A DNA stretch of 64,000 nucleotides, taken from the NCBI GenBank assembly GCA_031835245.1, contig JAVKOQ010000099.1, positions 22,501-86,500 on the forward strand, in the 5' to 3' direction. Every line of letters starts with the position of its first letter. Position 1 is the first letter of the stretch. The notes beneath the pieces are model-generated. The model was not told the DNA's origin. It saw only the letters and a program-made list of their open reading frames with translations, and made no database searches. Positions 1 to 11,172 of the stretch are shown here, one piece after another. Both the position numbers and the translations under genes were made by a program. This DNA comes from Balamuthia mandrillaris (taxonomy: Eukaryota > Discosea > Longamoebia > Balamuthiidae).

Positions 1-883
1 AACCGAAAGCGAAGAGAACGCCAAGAGCCCTCTCTCACGGAAAGGCAGCAAGATCGAGAGAAAGGAAAAAGATAAGAACAAGAACAAGAACAAGAAGAGC
101 TCTCTTAAAACAACTAGGAATCCCATCTACAACTACCACATCCCCTTAAAGGACGTCAGCTTCGAAGTAACCACTAAAGTGGTCGAAACCCCAACCAACA
201 ATAATAACAACAGTAGCAGTACTACCAGCAGCACCAGCACCAGCAACAATATTAGAGCCCACGCTAACAGAAGGCACTCAACCTCCTTCAACGGGCCAAC
301 TAGCCCAAAAGGTATCAACCAAATTCGAAACAGCGGCGGCGCAACTGACTTTCTTAGCTCTAGCGGCGTTCTTCCCACCTCAAAGAACAACATTTTGAAA
401 GAGAAGGAAGAAGAGGAGACGGAAAAGGAACGAGAAAGGGAAAGGCGGAACACAGCAACAGAAAACGGAGGAGACTTGGAAGAACAACCAGGTGGAAATG
501 ATATGGCTCTCCCGTTTCAGCCTCGTGGTCAGCGAGATAGAGGCAAGAAACTCAAAACGATGTTCGAGGCGGAGAAGGTCAAGTTTGAAATAGAGCAGGA
601 ACTAACGGAAGAGGATGCCAAGCAAAAAGCTCAGGAAACGATGCACGTGATAGAGAAGAAGTATCGGTCAATGAGGCTGACGGATAGCGGAAGGTTGTTT
701 GAAGGAGGGGGCAGCTCTTCCGCCACAAGCAGCCCAACCAAAGAGAAGCCACGCACTCTGCGTCAGAGAAGCATCAAGAACTTGAAGGAACTACTGAAGC
801 ACAAACGCAAAGAGATCATGGAAAAAGACCAAACCGGTCCCCCAAGCAGAAAGGGCTCTGCTACAGCTGCGGACCAGTTGTAG
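1..883 (+). CDS. 3' part of a low-complexity, charged protein (5' truncated by window edge)
   Basis: The frame starting at base 2 is open from the window edge to a TAG at 881-883, so the gene begins upstream; no ATG is needed inside the window. The visible 293 residues contain a Lys/Asn repeat, an Asn/Ser/Thr tract (about residues 63-80), a highly charged Glu/Lys/Arg stretch, and a C-terminal third predicted to be helical (segments around KLKTMFEAEKVKFEIEQEL and LKELLKHKRKEIMEK). No catalytic motif is visible. The composition (Asn/Ser repeats, charged coils) is typical of amoebozoan regulatory proteins. I do not recognise the family. The coding call rests on the long open frame and non-random codon use. 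Confidence 0.7.
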   Translation, partial: TESEENAKSPLSRKGSKIERKEKDKNKNKNKKSSLKTTRNPIYNYHIPLKDVSFEVTTKVVETPTNNNNNSSSTTSSTSTSNNIRAHANRRHSTSFNGPTSPKGINQIRNSGGATDFLSSSGVLPTSKNNILKEKEEEETEKERERERRNTATENGGDLEEQPGGNDMALPFQPRGQRDRGKKLKTMFEAEKVKFEIEQELTEEDAKQKAQETMHVIEKKYRSMRLTDSGRLFEGGGSSSATSSPTKEKPRTLRQRSIKNLKELLKHKRKEIMEKDQTGPPSRKGSATAADQL

Positions 884-1267
884 CCTGGAGGTTTTTTTCA
901 CTTCGCGTGTGTGTTCTGTTGTCGTTTGTGTTTCTAGAATTCTCTTTCTGCTGCAGCTGCGGCTCTCTTTCTTCTGTTGTATGTACAGCATCATCCTTGT
1001 TGTTGCTGCTGCTTTATATTAGTGCAAATAACCAAAAAAAAGGCGTGTGCTCCCTTTTTCATCCCATTGCTGCTGTTCCTCCAACTCCCTCCGCACATCA
1101 GCAGCGAGCAAAGAGAAGGGCAGATGAGTAAGAGCGAAGAGGAGCCGCAGGAAAACCGATAGAGAAAAGACGAGCAAGTCGATGCAAAACAACGAGAGGC
1201 TGGGGGCTTTTAATACCTCTTTGAGAGAAGAAGTTGAATAGCATCGAAACCACCAGAGAAACAAAGC
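884..1267. other. intergenic, no gene seen
   Basis: Between the upstream TAG and the next ATG the sequence is T-rich, then A-rich. I see no conserved ORF or RNA. It should hold the 3' end of the first gene and the promoter of the next small gene. Confidence 0.5.
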
Positions 1268-1483
1268 ATGGAATCCACACAAAAGCCTCACGGTACCACC
1301 TTGGAGCACCCAAACAAGGAAGGGAAAGACAAACCCATACAGCAAGGTGCCACCAGTCTAGGCAGGAAAACAGCAGCGGGAGAACTCACTGACGTGGGCA
1401 AAGACACAAAGGCAGGGGAGCTGACCGACACTGGCAAAGACACCAAAGCAGGAGAAACTCCTGCTCTACAAAAATCTTTCTAA
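1268..1483 (+). CDS. small hydrophilic LEA-like protein (71 aa)
   Basis: An ATG-started 71-residue frame lies in AT-rich flanks and ends TAA. The product is almost entirely hydrophilic (Lys, Gly, Thr, Glu) with no predicted membrane segment. It carries two tandem 12-residue units of the type AGELTDxGKDTK near residues 39-62, followed by a third partial unit (AGETPA). Tandem Lys/Thr/Glu-rich repeats without hydrophobic core resemble LEA/hydrophilin proteins, which are linked to desiccation or cyst tolerance in other organisms; that role is inference here. An AATAAA-like signal lies just downstream (about 1484-1490). Short length leaves some chance it is not translated. Confidence 0.5.
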   Translation: MESTQKPHGTTLEHPNKEGKDKPIQQGATSLGRKTAAGELTDVGKDTKAGELTDTGKDTKAGETPALQKSF

Positions 1484-1766
1484 AATAAAAACTAACCAGT
1501 ATAACAAACCAAGTCGAGATACCCCAAACGAAGTGGTGAAGACGAGAGCCAGCGATCGTATGCCACACCACAGCATTCTTGTCGCTGAGCCAAACACGAG
1601 AGGACCATGCAACTTGGGCACAAGAAGGTTGCACATCAGCGGGAAGCTGGTGTAAAACTCGTTGCAAGAGCTCGGAACAAAACGGAGCCAACTGACCACC
1701 CCTCACTGCAACAATGGTTGTTTAAATTGGCTCTACCTTTGCAAACCCAAAGTAAACAACAGTACA

Positions 1767-2153
1767 ATGGCATCCTCGCAGAATAACAAGGACCAACCTC
1801 GAGCTCAACCGACGGACCTCGGTGGCGGAAAGGACGAACCAAGCCTGAAGTCTCCTGGCTACAGCGCAGGTGGCGGTGCCACAGTGCCGCCCGCTGGTCT
1901 TGGAAACACCGGCATGGCAGCCAAAGGCAGAGAGCAGCTCGGGCAGCAGCACAAAGGAACCATCGCTTCCGGTGGAGGTCCTGGTCAGTACGGTGATACC
2001 GGTGTGGCCGAGGGAACCATTGGAGGGGGCGGTTTAGCTGGAGAGATGAATGTAGACACCACAAAGGTTGGAAAGCTGGTGGGTTCCGACGTGGATGAGT
2101 CGGAGAGGAATAAGCACTTGAATGTGGCCACTGGTGGTGGAGGCCGCACCTAA
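1767..2153 (+). CDS. small Gly-rich hydrophilic protein (128 aa)
   Basis: The frame starts at ATG 1767 (context ACAATGGC) and stops TAA at 2151-2153. The same frame is open upstream to about 1662, but only through a TTG, so ATG 1767 is preferred. The product is Gly/Gln/Lys-rich with repeated GxGGxTGxAxxG-like elements (GNTGMAAKG, GDTGVAEGTIGGGG) and no hydrophobic segment. AATAAA at about 2185 gives a plausible poly(A) signal. It is the second of four small hydrophilic proteins in the first 12 kb. I cannot assign a named family; LEA-like or hydrophilin is the closest description. Confidence 0.6.
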   Translation: MASSQNNKDQPRAQPTDLGGGKDEPSLKSPGYSAGGGATVPPAGLGNTGMAAKGREQLGQQHKGTIASGGGPGQYGDTGVAEGTIGGGGLAGEMNVDTTKVGKLVGSDVDESERNKHLNVATGGGGRT

Positions 2154-2202
2154 CGAGGGTCTCAAAGTGTAAAGTTGCCTCTTAAAATAAAGGGTGCTTC
2201 AT

Positions 2203-2203
<1 letters not shown>

Positions 2204-2240
<37 letters not shown>
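2204..2240. repeat. (TC)n microsatellite
   Basis: About 18 TC units lie between two convergent genes (the Gly-rich protein and the RRM protein). Confidence 0.9.
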
Positions 2241-2243
<3 letters not shown>

Positions 2244-2307
2244 GAACTCACAAGAGAGGATTGAGGTTTAGCGTGGACAAAAAAAGCAAAGAAACTTACA
2301 AAAAGAT

Positions 2308-3062
2308 TCAAGCACCCCACCAAGAGTCTCCAACTTTGAGATGCTCCAAAAAGGCGGCATCAGTGACGGTGACCTTATACACGGCCGATGTATTGAGTTC
2401 CTCCTCCATATCCTCATTTTCGTATTCCACCTCCACTTCTTTGACGCTCTGTATCAAAACAAGGACGAAAGATCATGTTCAAAAGAGAGAAACACGTTAA
2501 GGAGAAAAAATAAAAAAGAAGAACAGAATAAAACTCGCCAAACCTCTATAAAAATTTCATAGCAGGAGGCAGGATATTCGAAGTCTGTGATATACTCGGG
2601 TCCTACTGCGGCACTTTTGCTAACGACATTCATCGGAAGACCGTCGCACTCTTTCCCGTTCAACTCTTCGATGGCTCTTTTTGCATCCTCCACTCTCTCG
2701 TAGTTTACCACGATCTGTTGCCCTTCTCCTCTGCCTGAGATCAAATAGCCACCAATTTGCCCAAAAGGTTCAACAAGGGGTTTCAACTGCTTCATTTCTC
2801 CATTGAAACCCGTGACGAGGACTTTTCCTGTGGGGGTCCTCCAGATGGGATGCCGCGTCAAGGCGCAGTTGGGGACTCTCTTCCTGTTGACCCAGACGAA
2901 GGCGCCGGTATCCAGTTCCGCCAGAGCGGCCACCCAGAAGGACTTGGCCTCGGAGTCCTTCCCCGAGGGAGCCAAACCCAGGGACTGGCCTGACTTGAAG
3001 CGAATAACAATGACCTTGCCGGCCTTCTTCAGCACCGTGTAAAAGAACACTTCGGTGCCCAT
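2308..3062 (-). CDS. RRM-domain RNA-binding protein (2 exons, 219 aa)
   Basis: Exon 1 is 3062-2544 and exon 2 is 2448-2308. The junction is phase 0 (..ATAGAG|gtttgg / gatacag|AGCGTC), giving 219 residues. Residues about 78-148 fit an RNA recognition motif: beta1 GKVLVTGF, beta3 QQIVVNYERVEDAKRAI, then GLPMNVVS as beta4. The RNP2-like VLVTGF and RNP1-like QQIVVNY are both weak, so RNA binding may be non-canonical. The N-terminal 75 residues (ALAELDTGAFVWVNRKR) are of unknown fold. The gene is divergently paired with P5CS. It could alternatively be a protein-protein RRM (UHM-like). Confidence 0.75.
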
Positions 3063-3561
3063 CTCGTTGTGTTATTGAATGTAAATTAATTGATTCCAAG
3101 AAACTTTTGATTAAGGTACCTAAAATTTAAGGAGGTTCCCGATCGTTCTTTGCAAGCAAACGAACCATCTCCCCTATCACAGGCCATGGGGGCGTGAAAG
3201 GAACAACCACAAAAAGGGCCTCGTGGAGGTGGTGCTGTGGCCAATCACGTCGCATTACGTAACTCACCTTCTCCTTGTTTTTGTTTTTCGCTTCATTGTT
3301 GGTTCCTCCAGCCCTCTCTTTTTTTTTTTGGTATCCGTTATTTTTTGTCCCTCTCTTTCTTTCTTTCTTTTTCTCGCTGACAAACTCCTCCTGTCAAACA
3401 ACCCCCTTTGTGTGGTGCTTGCTGCTGTTGTCACTGCCAACCAACCGAACAACCAACCTACCGCGAAAACTCCCCTCCCCGCCACAATACCAGGGCCACA
3501 AGGAACACCCCAGAAGAAGGCCGACCCAAAGAAAAGGGTCACTTTGCCACCGCATCTGGAA
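3063..3561. promoter_or_regulatory. divergent intergenic region between the RRM gene and P5CS
   Basis: This 0.5 kb separates two opposite start codons (3062 minus, 3562 plus), so it should hold both promoters. It contains an AT-rich start, a T9 run and a CT-rich stretch near 3340-3400. The P5CS frame stays open upstream of ATG 3562 to 3223, but without another ATG. No clear TATA box was identified. Confidence 0.45.
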
Positions 3562-3917
3562 ATGAAGGTTCGTCGCACGCTCCGCACCAAGAAACGCATC
3601 CTCATCAAAGTCGGCACCGGAGTTGTCACCGATGACGATGGACTCGTCGCACTTGGTACTCCTGCTCTTCTTCTCTCTGTTGTTCTCTCCCTCTTTTCTT
3701 TATGCTCTCATTTTTTCTAACTTAACACTGAAGGACGGATCAGCAACCTTGTGGAACAGATCTCTACGCTGAAGAAACAAGGCAAGGAAGTTATTTTGGT
3801 AACGAGCGGAGCTGTGGCCATGGGCAAGCAGAAGCTCGACCTTAGAGGTCCCAACGCTCGTAAGCTCCCTCGTGCTTGTGCTGCTGCTGGCCAGGTGCTT
3901 CCTTGCTTTGCGTTTTT

Positions 3918-3969
<52 letters not shown>

Positions 3970-6427
3970 TTAACACTTTCTTTCTCCCTCTTTACTCTCA
4001 TATTGACGCCATTATTATAACAGAGCGGCTTGATGGCACTGTATGACACTCTATTCCGGTTGAAGAACTTGACCTGTGCTCAAGTGTTGGTCACGGATAC
4101 CGACTTCATGAGCAAGCAACGCAGAGAGAACCTCCGCAACACGTTGAATGACTTGATTGCACTTGGCTCTATTCCCATCATCAATGAGAACGACGTCATC
4201 AGTACAAGAGAGGCCCCCAACATAGATGAGGAAAACGCCATCTTTTGGGACAATGACAGTTTGTCCGCGTTGATCGCTGCTGAGCTTAGCGTATGTCTCT
4301 CTTCTACCTGTTTATTCATTTGTTGCTTGCTTGGCGTCCCTTTCTTTTCTGTCATTTTCTGCTACGAGCCTTCAACTGATGCCTGGTTTGGTAACAGGCC
4401 GATTTGTTAATTTTGTTGACCGATGTTCAAGGATTATATCGGCGGCCGCTCGCCAAAACTCATTTGGCAGAGGTCATACACACCTACACTTCCAACACAA
4501 CATTCACCATCGGAGAGGCTTCTCGAGTTGGACGAGGAGGCATGCAAGCAAAGATCGATTCCTGCTTGAACGCCATTTCAAATGGCGTAAGTCTAAGCTC
4601 TCTTTTACGTTCTCTTTGATTGGTGTCCGTTTTAACTCCTGACTTTGTCTATAATTTTCTAGGTTGGTGCTGTGGTTATAGCAAGCGGCTACAGACAAAA
4701 CCCTATTCTCGAGGTAGTGAACGGAGAGAAAGTGGGAACGCTCTTCGTTAAAGACCCGCTGGGAGAGACCGATGCTGAGGAATACAGCACTACCCAAGCA
4801 GAGACTTTAGCCAACGAGGCAAGGAAGGTTTCCCAACATCTCTGTCGTCTCTCAGCTCAAGAGAGAAACGACCTTATCAAGGAAATAGCAGCTAGCATTC
4901 TCAACTTCGAGGTTGAGATACTGGAAGCAAACAAGCAAGATGTGGAGAAAGCAGAGGAGGGAGGAATGCCTCCGAAACAGATTGCTCAAATCGCGTTAAC
5001 GCCTGAAAAGCTCCGTTGTATTGCTGATGGTATGGACGAGACTCTCCTTGCTCTGCCTCTCTTTCTCCTAACACCCTTTTCATTTCAATTCCAGTCCTAA
5101 AGCAGATCACAGCTCATGAAGATCCATTGAACAAAGTATTAAAGCGGATCGAAGTAACACCAGGACTTGAGCTTCATCAAGAGACCGTTCCAATCGGAGT
5201 CATCTTTGCTATATTAGAGATGAGACCAGACGTAATTCCCCAATTGGTGGCGTTGGCCATCAAGAGTGGAAACGGGTTGTTGGTGAAAGGCGGAAAGGAG
5301 TGCCCGCGAAGCAATGAAACGCTTTACCGAATCATCTCCGAAGCAATCAACACTAGCCCCAAACCTGTATCTAGGTAAGAAAATTTTTGTTCTCTTGATG
5401 GTCTTTCTCATTTGCTTGCTGTACTCGATTCTTCTATTAAGTTTGTTATTTGTCTTTCGTTCTGACTCTCATTTCTTGACGTGTAGTGGCTTGGTTGGTC
5501 TTATAGAAACGAGGGAAGAACTGGACAACTTGCTCAAGCTTGACAGAAGTGTGGATTTGGTGATTCCATACGGCTCTGCTGACCTTGTGCAATCCATCAT
5601 CCAACATACCAAAATTCCGGTCCTTGGACATACTGAGGGCTTGTGCCACATTTATATTGACAAAGCCGTACGCCTTCCCCCTTCTCTTCTTTCTCATTTT
5701 CCCTATGCTTCTTTTGCTCTTCAACTTTTCTCGGCTCACAAACAATATTTTAGGCCAATGTTGAAAAGGCGCTTCGGGTTATCATCGATGCCAAAACAGA
5801 CTCACCCTCCGCTCCCAACACGGTGGAAACCTTGCTCCTTCACAAGGACCTTCACGAGGACGAGCGGGCGACTCTCATCCTTAAAGGCCTTCAAGACGCC
5901 GGCATCAAGCTATTCGGTGGACCCAGAGCTCGCTCCTACTATCCCGATTCGTCCATGTTGGCTCCTGCTGACTCCTTCAAGACTCAATACGGGCGCAAGG
6001 CATTGACGGTGGAGATGGTTGATAACATTCATGATGCCATCAACCATATCAACACTTACGGAGGAGGTCACACGGACGTGATTCTAACGGAGGACAAAGC
6101 GACTGCAAATTTGTTCATTCACGAAGTAAATAGCGCCTGTGTCTTTCACAATGGTAAGGCTCCTTCTTTTCCTGACTTTCCGGATCTGAACTAACTTGCC
6201 TGTTAATGATAGCGAGCACAAGGTTTGCGGATGTATCTCACTTTGGTTTAGGAACGGAAGTGGGTATCAGCACGTCCAAGATCCTGGCCAGAGGACCGGT
6301 CGGCATCGAAGGCCTGCTCAGCACCAAGTGGATCCTCACTTCGGAGGAAGGGCACACCGCCAGCGACTTCTCCACCGGCAAGCTTCGATACACTCACTCC
6401 CAGTTGCCTTTGCACGCTCGCTTGTGA
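3562..6427 (+). CDS. P5CS: delta-1-pyrroline-5-carboxylate synthase (9 exons, 717 aa)
   Basis: This bifunctional enzyme makes glutamate semialdehyde for proline: glutamate 5-kinase (about residues 8-270) followed by gamma-glutamyl phosphate reductase (about 290-717). Exons: 3562-3655, 3734-3894, 4024-4290, 4398-4586, 4663-5029, 5095-5374, 5487-5667, 5754-6153, 6213-6427. All phases match. Visible kinase motifs are IKVGTGVV (about 13-20), VTSGAVAMG and NENDVIS. Visible reductase motifs are [11 protein letters not shown], the catalytic cysteine in EGLCHIYID (about 505) and the C-terminal [16 protein letters not shown] and EVGISTSK signatures. The length equals animal and plant P5CS (about 717-795). 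ATG 3562 lies right before the kinase core, so no mitochondrial presequence is visible unless an upstream exon exists. Intron 2 carries a long (CT)n tract. Confidence 0.95.
3919..3967. repeat. (CT)n tract inside P5CS intron 2
   Basis: About 24 CT units lie on the sense strand, between the donor at 3895 and the acceptor at 4023. Confidence 0.9.
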
Positions 6428-6532
6428 GTCACTCGTTCTTCACGTAGGACTACCCTCCACGAAAGTAAGCAACGTCTGCTGCATGTCTTCAAAAAAAGAA
6501 TTTTTGGGTCGACAATGCTTTCTTGCTTTTGT

Positions 6533-6603
<71 letters not shown>

Positions 6604-6607
6604 GTCT
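6533..6607. repeat. (TC)n/(TCTG) microsatellite upstream of the RhoGAP gene
   Basis: This imperfect TC repeat with interspersed TG lies in the 5' flank or 5' UTR of the following gene. Confidence 0.9.
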
Positions 6608-6698
6608 CCTCGTTGTTTTCTCATAAGGCCGAAAAAAGGGAAACACATCTTTTGGCGAAGCAAAACCTAAAAAGAAGCGAGAAAGCGAACCCGGAAGG

Positions 6699-8269
6699 AT
6701 GCAGGGAAGTAAGGTGGTCGGAGAACGTGAACCACAGGGTTCTGAACCTGTTAGCCCATCCACCATGAGTGTTAAGGAACAAGCCAGTCTCCGAAGACAA
6801 AGAAGAAGGCTAGCTTTGTTGGCAGGCTCAAACCTCTCTAGAAGTTTAACGGACGTGCGCTCGTTGCAAGAGATTTTCTCCGGAGAGAACCCCCCAGACC
6901 CATACGCGCCTCTTCCCTCCTCTTCTACTTTTTCTTTTTCTTCTTCCTCTTCCTCCATACCGTCGGCAGCAGAGGAACGGAGGACTGAAAGAGCTGCGAC
7001 CTCCACTTCTCGTTCAAGCAGAAGTGATAATAGTTCCACCAAGTCACGCCTCTCGACATCCAGTTCCACAGTGTTCATTCGCAAATCCATCGCCACAACA
7101 ACCACCGCTCCGTCCGCCAAGCCAAAGACAAGCCAAGCATCCCCCCTTAACAGAAGCAGCAGTTCCTCTTCTGTTCTCCTCCAGCAGAAACAAGAACACG
7201 CTGAAGCAGTAAAGTCAAACATCGGGCCACCTCTCCCTCACCTCACCAACAATGATGATCAACCTGAAAGGCACAAACCGGAGGAACAACGACGGCCAGG
7301 TACCGTTCGACTGTATGATAAGTTGAGTCAAGGCAGCTACATCATGCTTTTCTCTCACAAGCAAACTTCTTCACCGAGTCAAGCAAGAAGAGGAAAAGGT
7401 GCAACTATGAAGGAGGGAGGAACAGTCAAAAGTGGGGCAATAACCCCACCTTCAAAAGAAATGGTAGAGAATGGTGACGTATCCACGGATGCTTTCTACA
7501 AGGCCATCAGCGCTGGGGCTGTTGCAGCTTCGGGAGCAACGATAGGAGCTCGAGAACCAGTGTCTTATCGTCAACATTACCAACGACGGCTGCAACATGA
7601 GAATGCAGCGTTGAGCCGCTGGACAAAGCAACCCTCGGCACAGCACAGACGCTCCAGAAGTTTTTCGGACTTGAACGAATTGGTGGAGGAATGCAACAGC
7701 AGCAATATGGCCATCATCAACCGCAGCAACGTCAACATCATCACCGAAATCAAAAAGTTCAAAAGCAAGGCTAGTGGCAAAACTTCGAAGAAGGAAGGAG
7801 GTAACAGCGTTGTGAAGAAGATGATGGTTCTTCGAATAGGCAACAACAAAGAAAAACCCAGTCGGAGGCATAAACACAAAAAGTGGGATAGCAGCGGGGC
7901 CACTTTGATATCCCCTCGTAAACAAACAGTAGATAGTTCAGAATTGTTGAATAGTGCTACGCCGCAACCTTCTTTACGCCCCTCACTCGACGTAGATAGA
8001 AGAGAGTTTGCCATTTATTCCATTTCCCCTCAGTCTCCGTCTTCTTCCATAACATTGAATCGAGAGACATCGTCCCAGCTTTCCAGCAACGCTCAACGTT
8101 CCCAGGTATTTGGAGTGACGTTAGAAGAGGCAGATGCAGTCGCTTCTGCTGGCAAAGTACCACTGGTGTTGAGCTGTTTGACGGAGGCCATTTTGGTTTG
8201 CGGAGGAACAACCCAGCAAGGCCTTTTCAGGTCTGTTAAATCTATTCCTTCTTCACCCTCCATCCTCCT

Positions 8270-8305
<36 letters not shown>

Positions 8306-9537
8306 CTCTCTCTCTCGCTCTCTCTCTCTCTCCCCCCCCCCTACTGACATATCTCTTCTTTTTTTCTCGTTTGTGGCAGAATACCTGGGAATAAATCGCG
8401 GATGGATGAGTTAAAATACAGATTGAATAATAACCAGTACAATCTAGCCGATGCCAATCCTCATGACGTTGCTTCGTTGCTGAAAGAATGGCTTACCAGC
8501 CTCACTGATCGTGTTATACCGCGACTATTTTAGTAAGACTGTTCTCTATCTCCTCCATTTCCTCTCGTCACTTCAGCTTCGCTTTTCTCTTCGTCTTTCT
8601 CTACTCCCTCCCTCTCATCACACTTACATTACCTGTTTAGCCATCGTTGTTTAGATAGCATAACTCTCTCTCCAAGCGACTGCATCAAGATAGTTGAAGA
8701 ACTACCTGAACGCAACCTCAACGCCCTCAACCACATCATCCTCTTCTTACAAACCAAAATACTCCCACCTGATGTACAAAAGGTTACTCGAATGGACATA
8801 CGAAGCATTGCCACTGCATTTGGCCCTTGTTTATTGGACTTCCCAGGGCAAGATTTCCAAACCATGGTTCGGAACTTAGATAGGCAAATACGATTTACTA
8901 TCAATCTGTTGCGGCACATGAACACCACAACAGCCCTGGGAGGAGCTTCACCCTCCAATAATTCTCTTGCTTCCATACCAGTCTCTCCATATTCCGCTTC
9001 ATCTCATGCTCTTTCAGCTTCTTCTGTTTCTTCTTCTTCTTCTTCTCCTTCTTCTTCTTCTTCTTCTTCTTCTTCTTCTTCTTCTTCTTCTTCTTCTTCT
9101 TTTTCTTCCTCCTCTTTCTCTTCCTCTTCCTCTTCTTCTTCTTCTTTTTGCAGTGATGATTCTTCTTCGCCTTCTTCTTGGTCGGATAGCCAAGACAGCA
9201 TAGTTCATGCGAAGGTGGATGAAGGACAAGAGAGTGAAAAAGTGGATACAAAAAACGCACCAAGCAACAACAAAGTAAGAAATCTTTTCAGAACTTTTAT
9301 GCTATTCTTGGGGTAACTCTTTTGCGTGACGTCTTTCTAAAACAGCAGTTCAGGCCATGGCCAGATATATCACAAAGACAAGGAGACATTCGCATGAAGT
9401 TACGGGAACAACGGATCAAAAAGTTGGTGGATCAGGATGAAGAAGGCGATTCCCTCCCTGGTGGTCCTTCCACTCCTGCTGTGGCAACCAACGCAGAAGC
9501 TTCAACTACGACACTACAGCAAGAGAAGAGTGATTAA
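6699..9537 (+). CDS. RhoGAP-domain protein (4 exons, 836 aa)
   Basis: Exons 6699-8230, 8380-8532, 8641-9274 and 9346-9537 join in phase to 836 residues. Residues about 470-655 form a RhoGAP domain: VFGVTLEEADAV opens it, the catalytic arginine finger sits in GLFRIPG (about R511, split by intron 1), then PHDVASLLKEWLTSL and the helix containing MDIRSIATAFGPCLL. It should stimulate GTP hydrolysis on Rho/Rac GTPases. The N-terminal 470 residues are Ser/Arg-rich and disordered. After the domain comes a polyserine run of about 35 residues (9021-9170, TTC repeat), then an acidic tail. Exon 4 has tandem acceptors (AACAGCAG at 9342-9349), which would add or drop one Gln. The start could also be ATG 6764. 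Intron 1 contains a (CT)n tract. Confidence 0.9.
8274..8332. repeat. (CT)n tract inside RhoGAP intron 1
   Basis: CT repeat with a few CG interruptions and a terminal C8 run on the sense strand, between donor 8231 and acceptor 8379. Confidence 0.9.
9021..9170. repeat. (TTC/TCT)n coding microsatellite (polyserine)
   Basis: An in-frame TCT repeat within RhoGAP exon 3 gives a polyserine tract with a few Phe and Pro. It is likely length-variable between strains. Confidence 0.85.
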
Positions 9538-9910
9538 GTTTTACGTAACAAAATGAGATGGGAAGACAAGGGCGGAGATCCTTCTTGCCGGTGTTCATTC
9601 ATTGGGCTTGTTTGCCATCAATGCACCTCTGCCACTCTATCCTTTGAGAAATACAACCAAGAGGAACCCTCCGCTTGTTTATTGGTGAGTTTCTTCCTGA
9701 GTTGTGGTTTGCTTCCATTGTGTCTGTGGTTTGTGCCAAGAGAAAACCAATGTAAAACAGACCGAAGGCTTGCTGGCAATCCATGTAAAGTCCACAAACT
9801 TTTTGGTTGTGTTTATTCCATCGGTTCATCCTGCATAAGACAAACGACCTCCATTCATCCACAACCAACCGACCAACAACAAGGCCACAAGCGAAGCACC
9901 CTTAACCGCC
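9538..9910. other. intergenic, no gene seen
   Basis: Lies between the RhoGAP stop and the next small ORF. ORFs here are short and unconvincing. The last 60 bases (ACCAACCGACCAACAACAAGGCC) look like an A/C-rich 5' leader. Confidence 0.5.
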
Positions 9911-10177
9911 ATGAGCAGTGAACAAAAGAGCAAGTTTGACGACCTGAAAGGAACATCCGGCAACGATGATACCGGTGTGCGCGTTTACCCCACCGACGTG
10001 GAGATCGAAAAGAAGAGGGGTGAGGCAGCCCAGTCCCTGCCAGAAGACCGACGCGGACGAGAGGCCGTCTCTGGCGGCCTCTATGACATAAGAGAGATGC
10101 AGGACAAGAAGCCGGGCGAAGGCGTCCAGCAAGAGGACCGTGAAAAGAACGAGGTCCAAAGAGGAAAGACGGCTTAA
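9911..10177 (+). CDS. small charged hydrophilic protein (88 aa)
   Basis: ATG 9911 has a good context (ACCGCCATGAGC) and the frame ends TAA 10175-10177, followed within 12 bases by AATAAA. The product is rich in Lys, Glu, Asp, Arg, Gly and Gln with no hydrophobic core (YDIREMQDKKPGEG, QQEDREKNEV). It resembles the two small proteins at 1.3 and 1.8 kb in composition, not in sequence. A stress or cyst hydrophilin role is a guess. The clean leader and poly(A) signal make it a likely real gene. Confidence 0.6.
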   Translation: MSSEQKSKFDDLKGTSGNDDTGVRVYPTDVEIEKKRGEAAQSLPEDRRGREAVSGGLYDIREMQDKKPGEGVQQEDREKNEVQRGKTA

Positions 10178-10268
10178 AAGCACTTGCAAATAAACGATAT
10201 CGTTCTCTCTATCTTTTTGGCTTGTTTCGTTAACGAAAGAGATAGGTGGACCTAATGCTTGTTGGGCT

Positions 10269-10709
10269 TTATATACGCTTGTCTTTGGGCCGTTTCCACG
10301 TTGTTTGTTGACTTGAACCATGCAACAACAACAATGCAACCAAAACGAAAGCTTCCGAGCTAAACACGAGCAACGCCACCGGCACTCCCAATACCGACAG
10401 GTCGTATTGAGGAACGTTTGCTGGGAAATAGGTTCCTTCGTAGTGGGCTCTGGTCATAGCGGCCAACAAAAAGCCAACCGGTTCTATCAACAACAGAAGA
10501 ATGGCCGCTCGAACCTGTCTCGAGGCCCACAGAAGAAACAGAGCCAAAACGGAAATGAGGGAGTTGGAGAAGAGTTGCCACACGATATGAAAGCGAGCGT
10601 GAGGTTCTATGATGGGGTTCCACACGTGAGTCTCGTTGGCTTCTGCCGCGATGTCAAAGAGCGCGATGCCGAAGGCTATCACAGTTACAATCCATCGAAC
10701 TGTCGCCAT
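10269..10709 (-). CDS. small four-helix membrane protein (146 aa), DUF6640-like
   Basis: The frame runs from ATG 10709 to a stop at 10269, one exon. It is open 32 codons further upstream (to 10805), but the internal ATG starts directly at the first membrane segment. Four hydrophobic helices are visible: WIVTVIAFGIALFDIAA, a second around LISVLALFLLWA, a third AAILLLLIEPVGFLLAAM and a fourth ALLVFSSEAFVLVALLLL. A HVWNPIIEPHARFHIVWQ loop lies between helices 1 and 2, rich in His and aromatic residues. This pattern resembles fungal DUF6640/acetyltransferase-adjacent 4TM proteins, from memory only. The function is unknown; a membrane location is well supported. Confidence 0.7.
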   Translation of the reverse strand: MATVRWIVTVIAFGIALFDIAAEANETHVWNPIIEPHARFHIVWQLFSNSLISVLALFLLWASRQVRAAILLLLIEPVGFLLAAMTRAHYEGTYFPANVPQYDLSVLGVPVALLVFSSEAFVLVALLLLHGSSQQTTWKRPKDKRI

Positions 10710-11172
10710 TGCTTTGTTCTCCCTCGTTTGTTTGTTGTCCGGTAACAACTCAAATCCCAAAGTGGGAAACAGTTGTGCAAGGAAGACACGACACAACGAA
10801 AGCATGAACCCACTTTTTTATAAGAATGTTGCTCACATGTCTCATCACAATAACAGTTAGAGTAACAATAAACTTCTCTCCTATTTCTTTGCTTCCCAGC
10901 GCAGAAGAGAAATAGCCTGTTTCTACGCAAACCATGGAGCATTGGTGTAAGGAAAGCAACATTGTCATTCATGTGTTACTATAGTGGTTCGGGAGGATGT
11001 GAAAGCGGGAAGGAAAGGCAACAGGGAAGGAAGGAAGAGAGCACAAACAAGACGAAAAGCGATCGAAAAATGGTGGAAACAAATAAAACAGCACAGAGAA
11101 ATAAAACCACTCTCTCTCTCTTTTTTTTTTTTTTTTTGTTTTTGAAAGAGGGAGTCAGAACAACGCAACAAC
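10710..11172. other. divergent intergenic region, no gene seen
   Basis: Separates a minus-strand start (10709) from a plus-strand start (11173). It contains a TTTTTTATAAG box about 100 bases upstream of the minus gene (minus strand near 10815), an A-rich tract and a T18 run near 11122. Confidence 0.4.
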
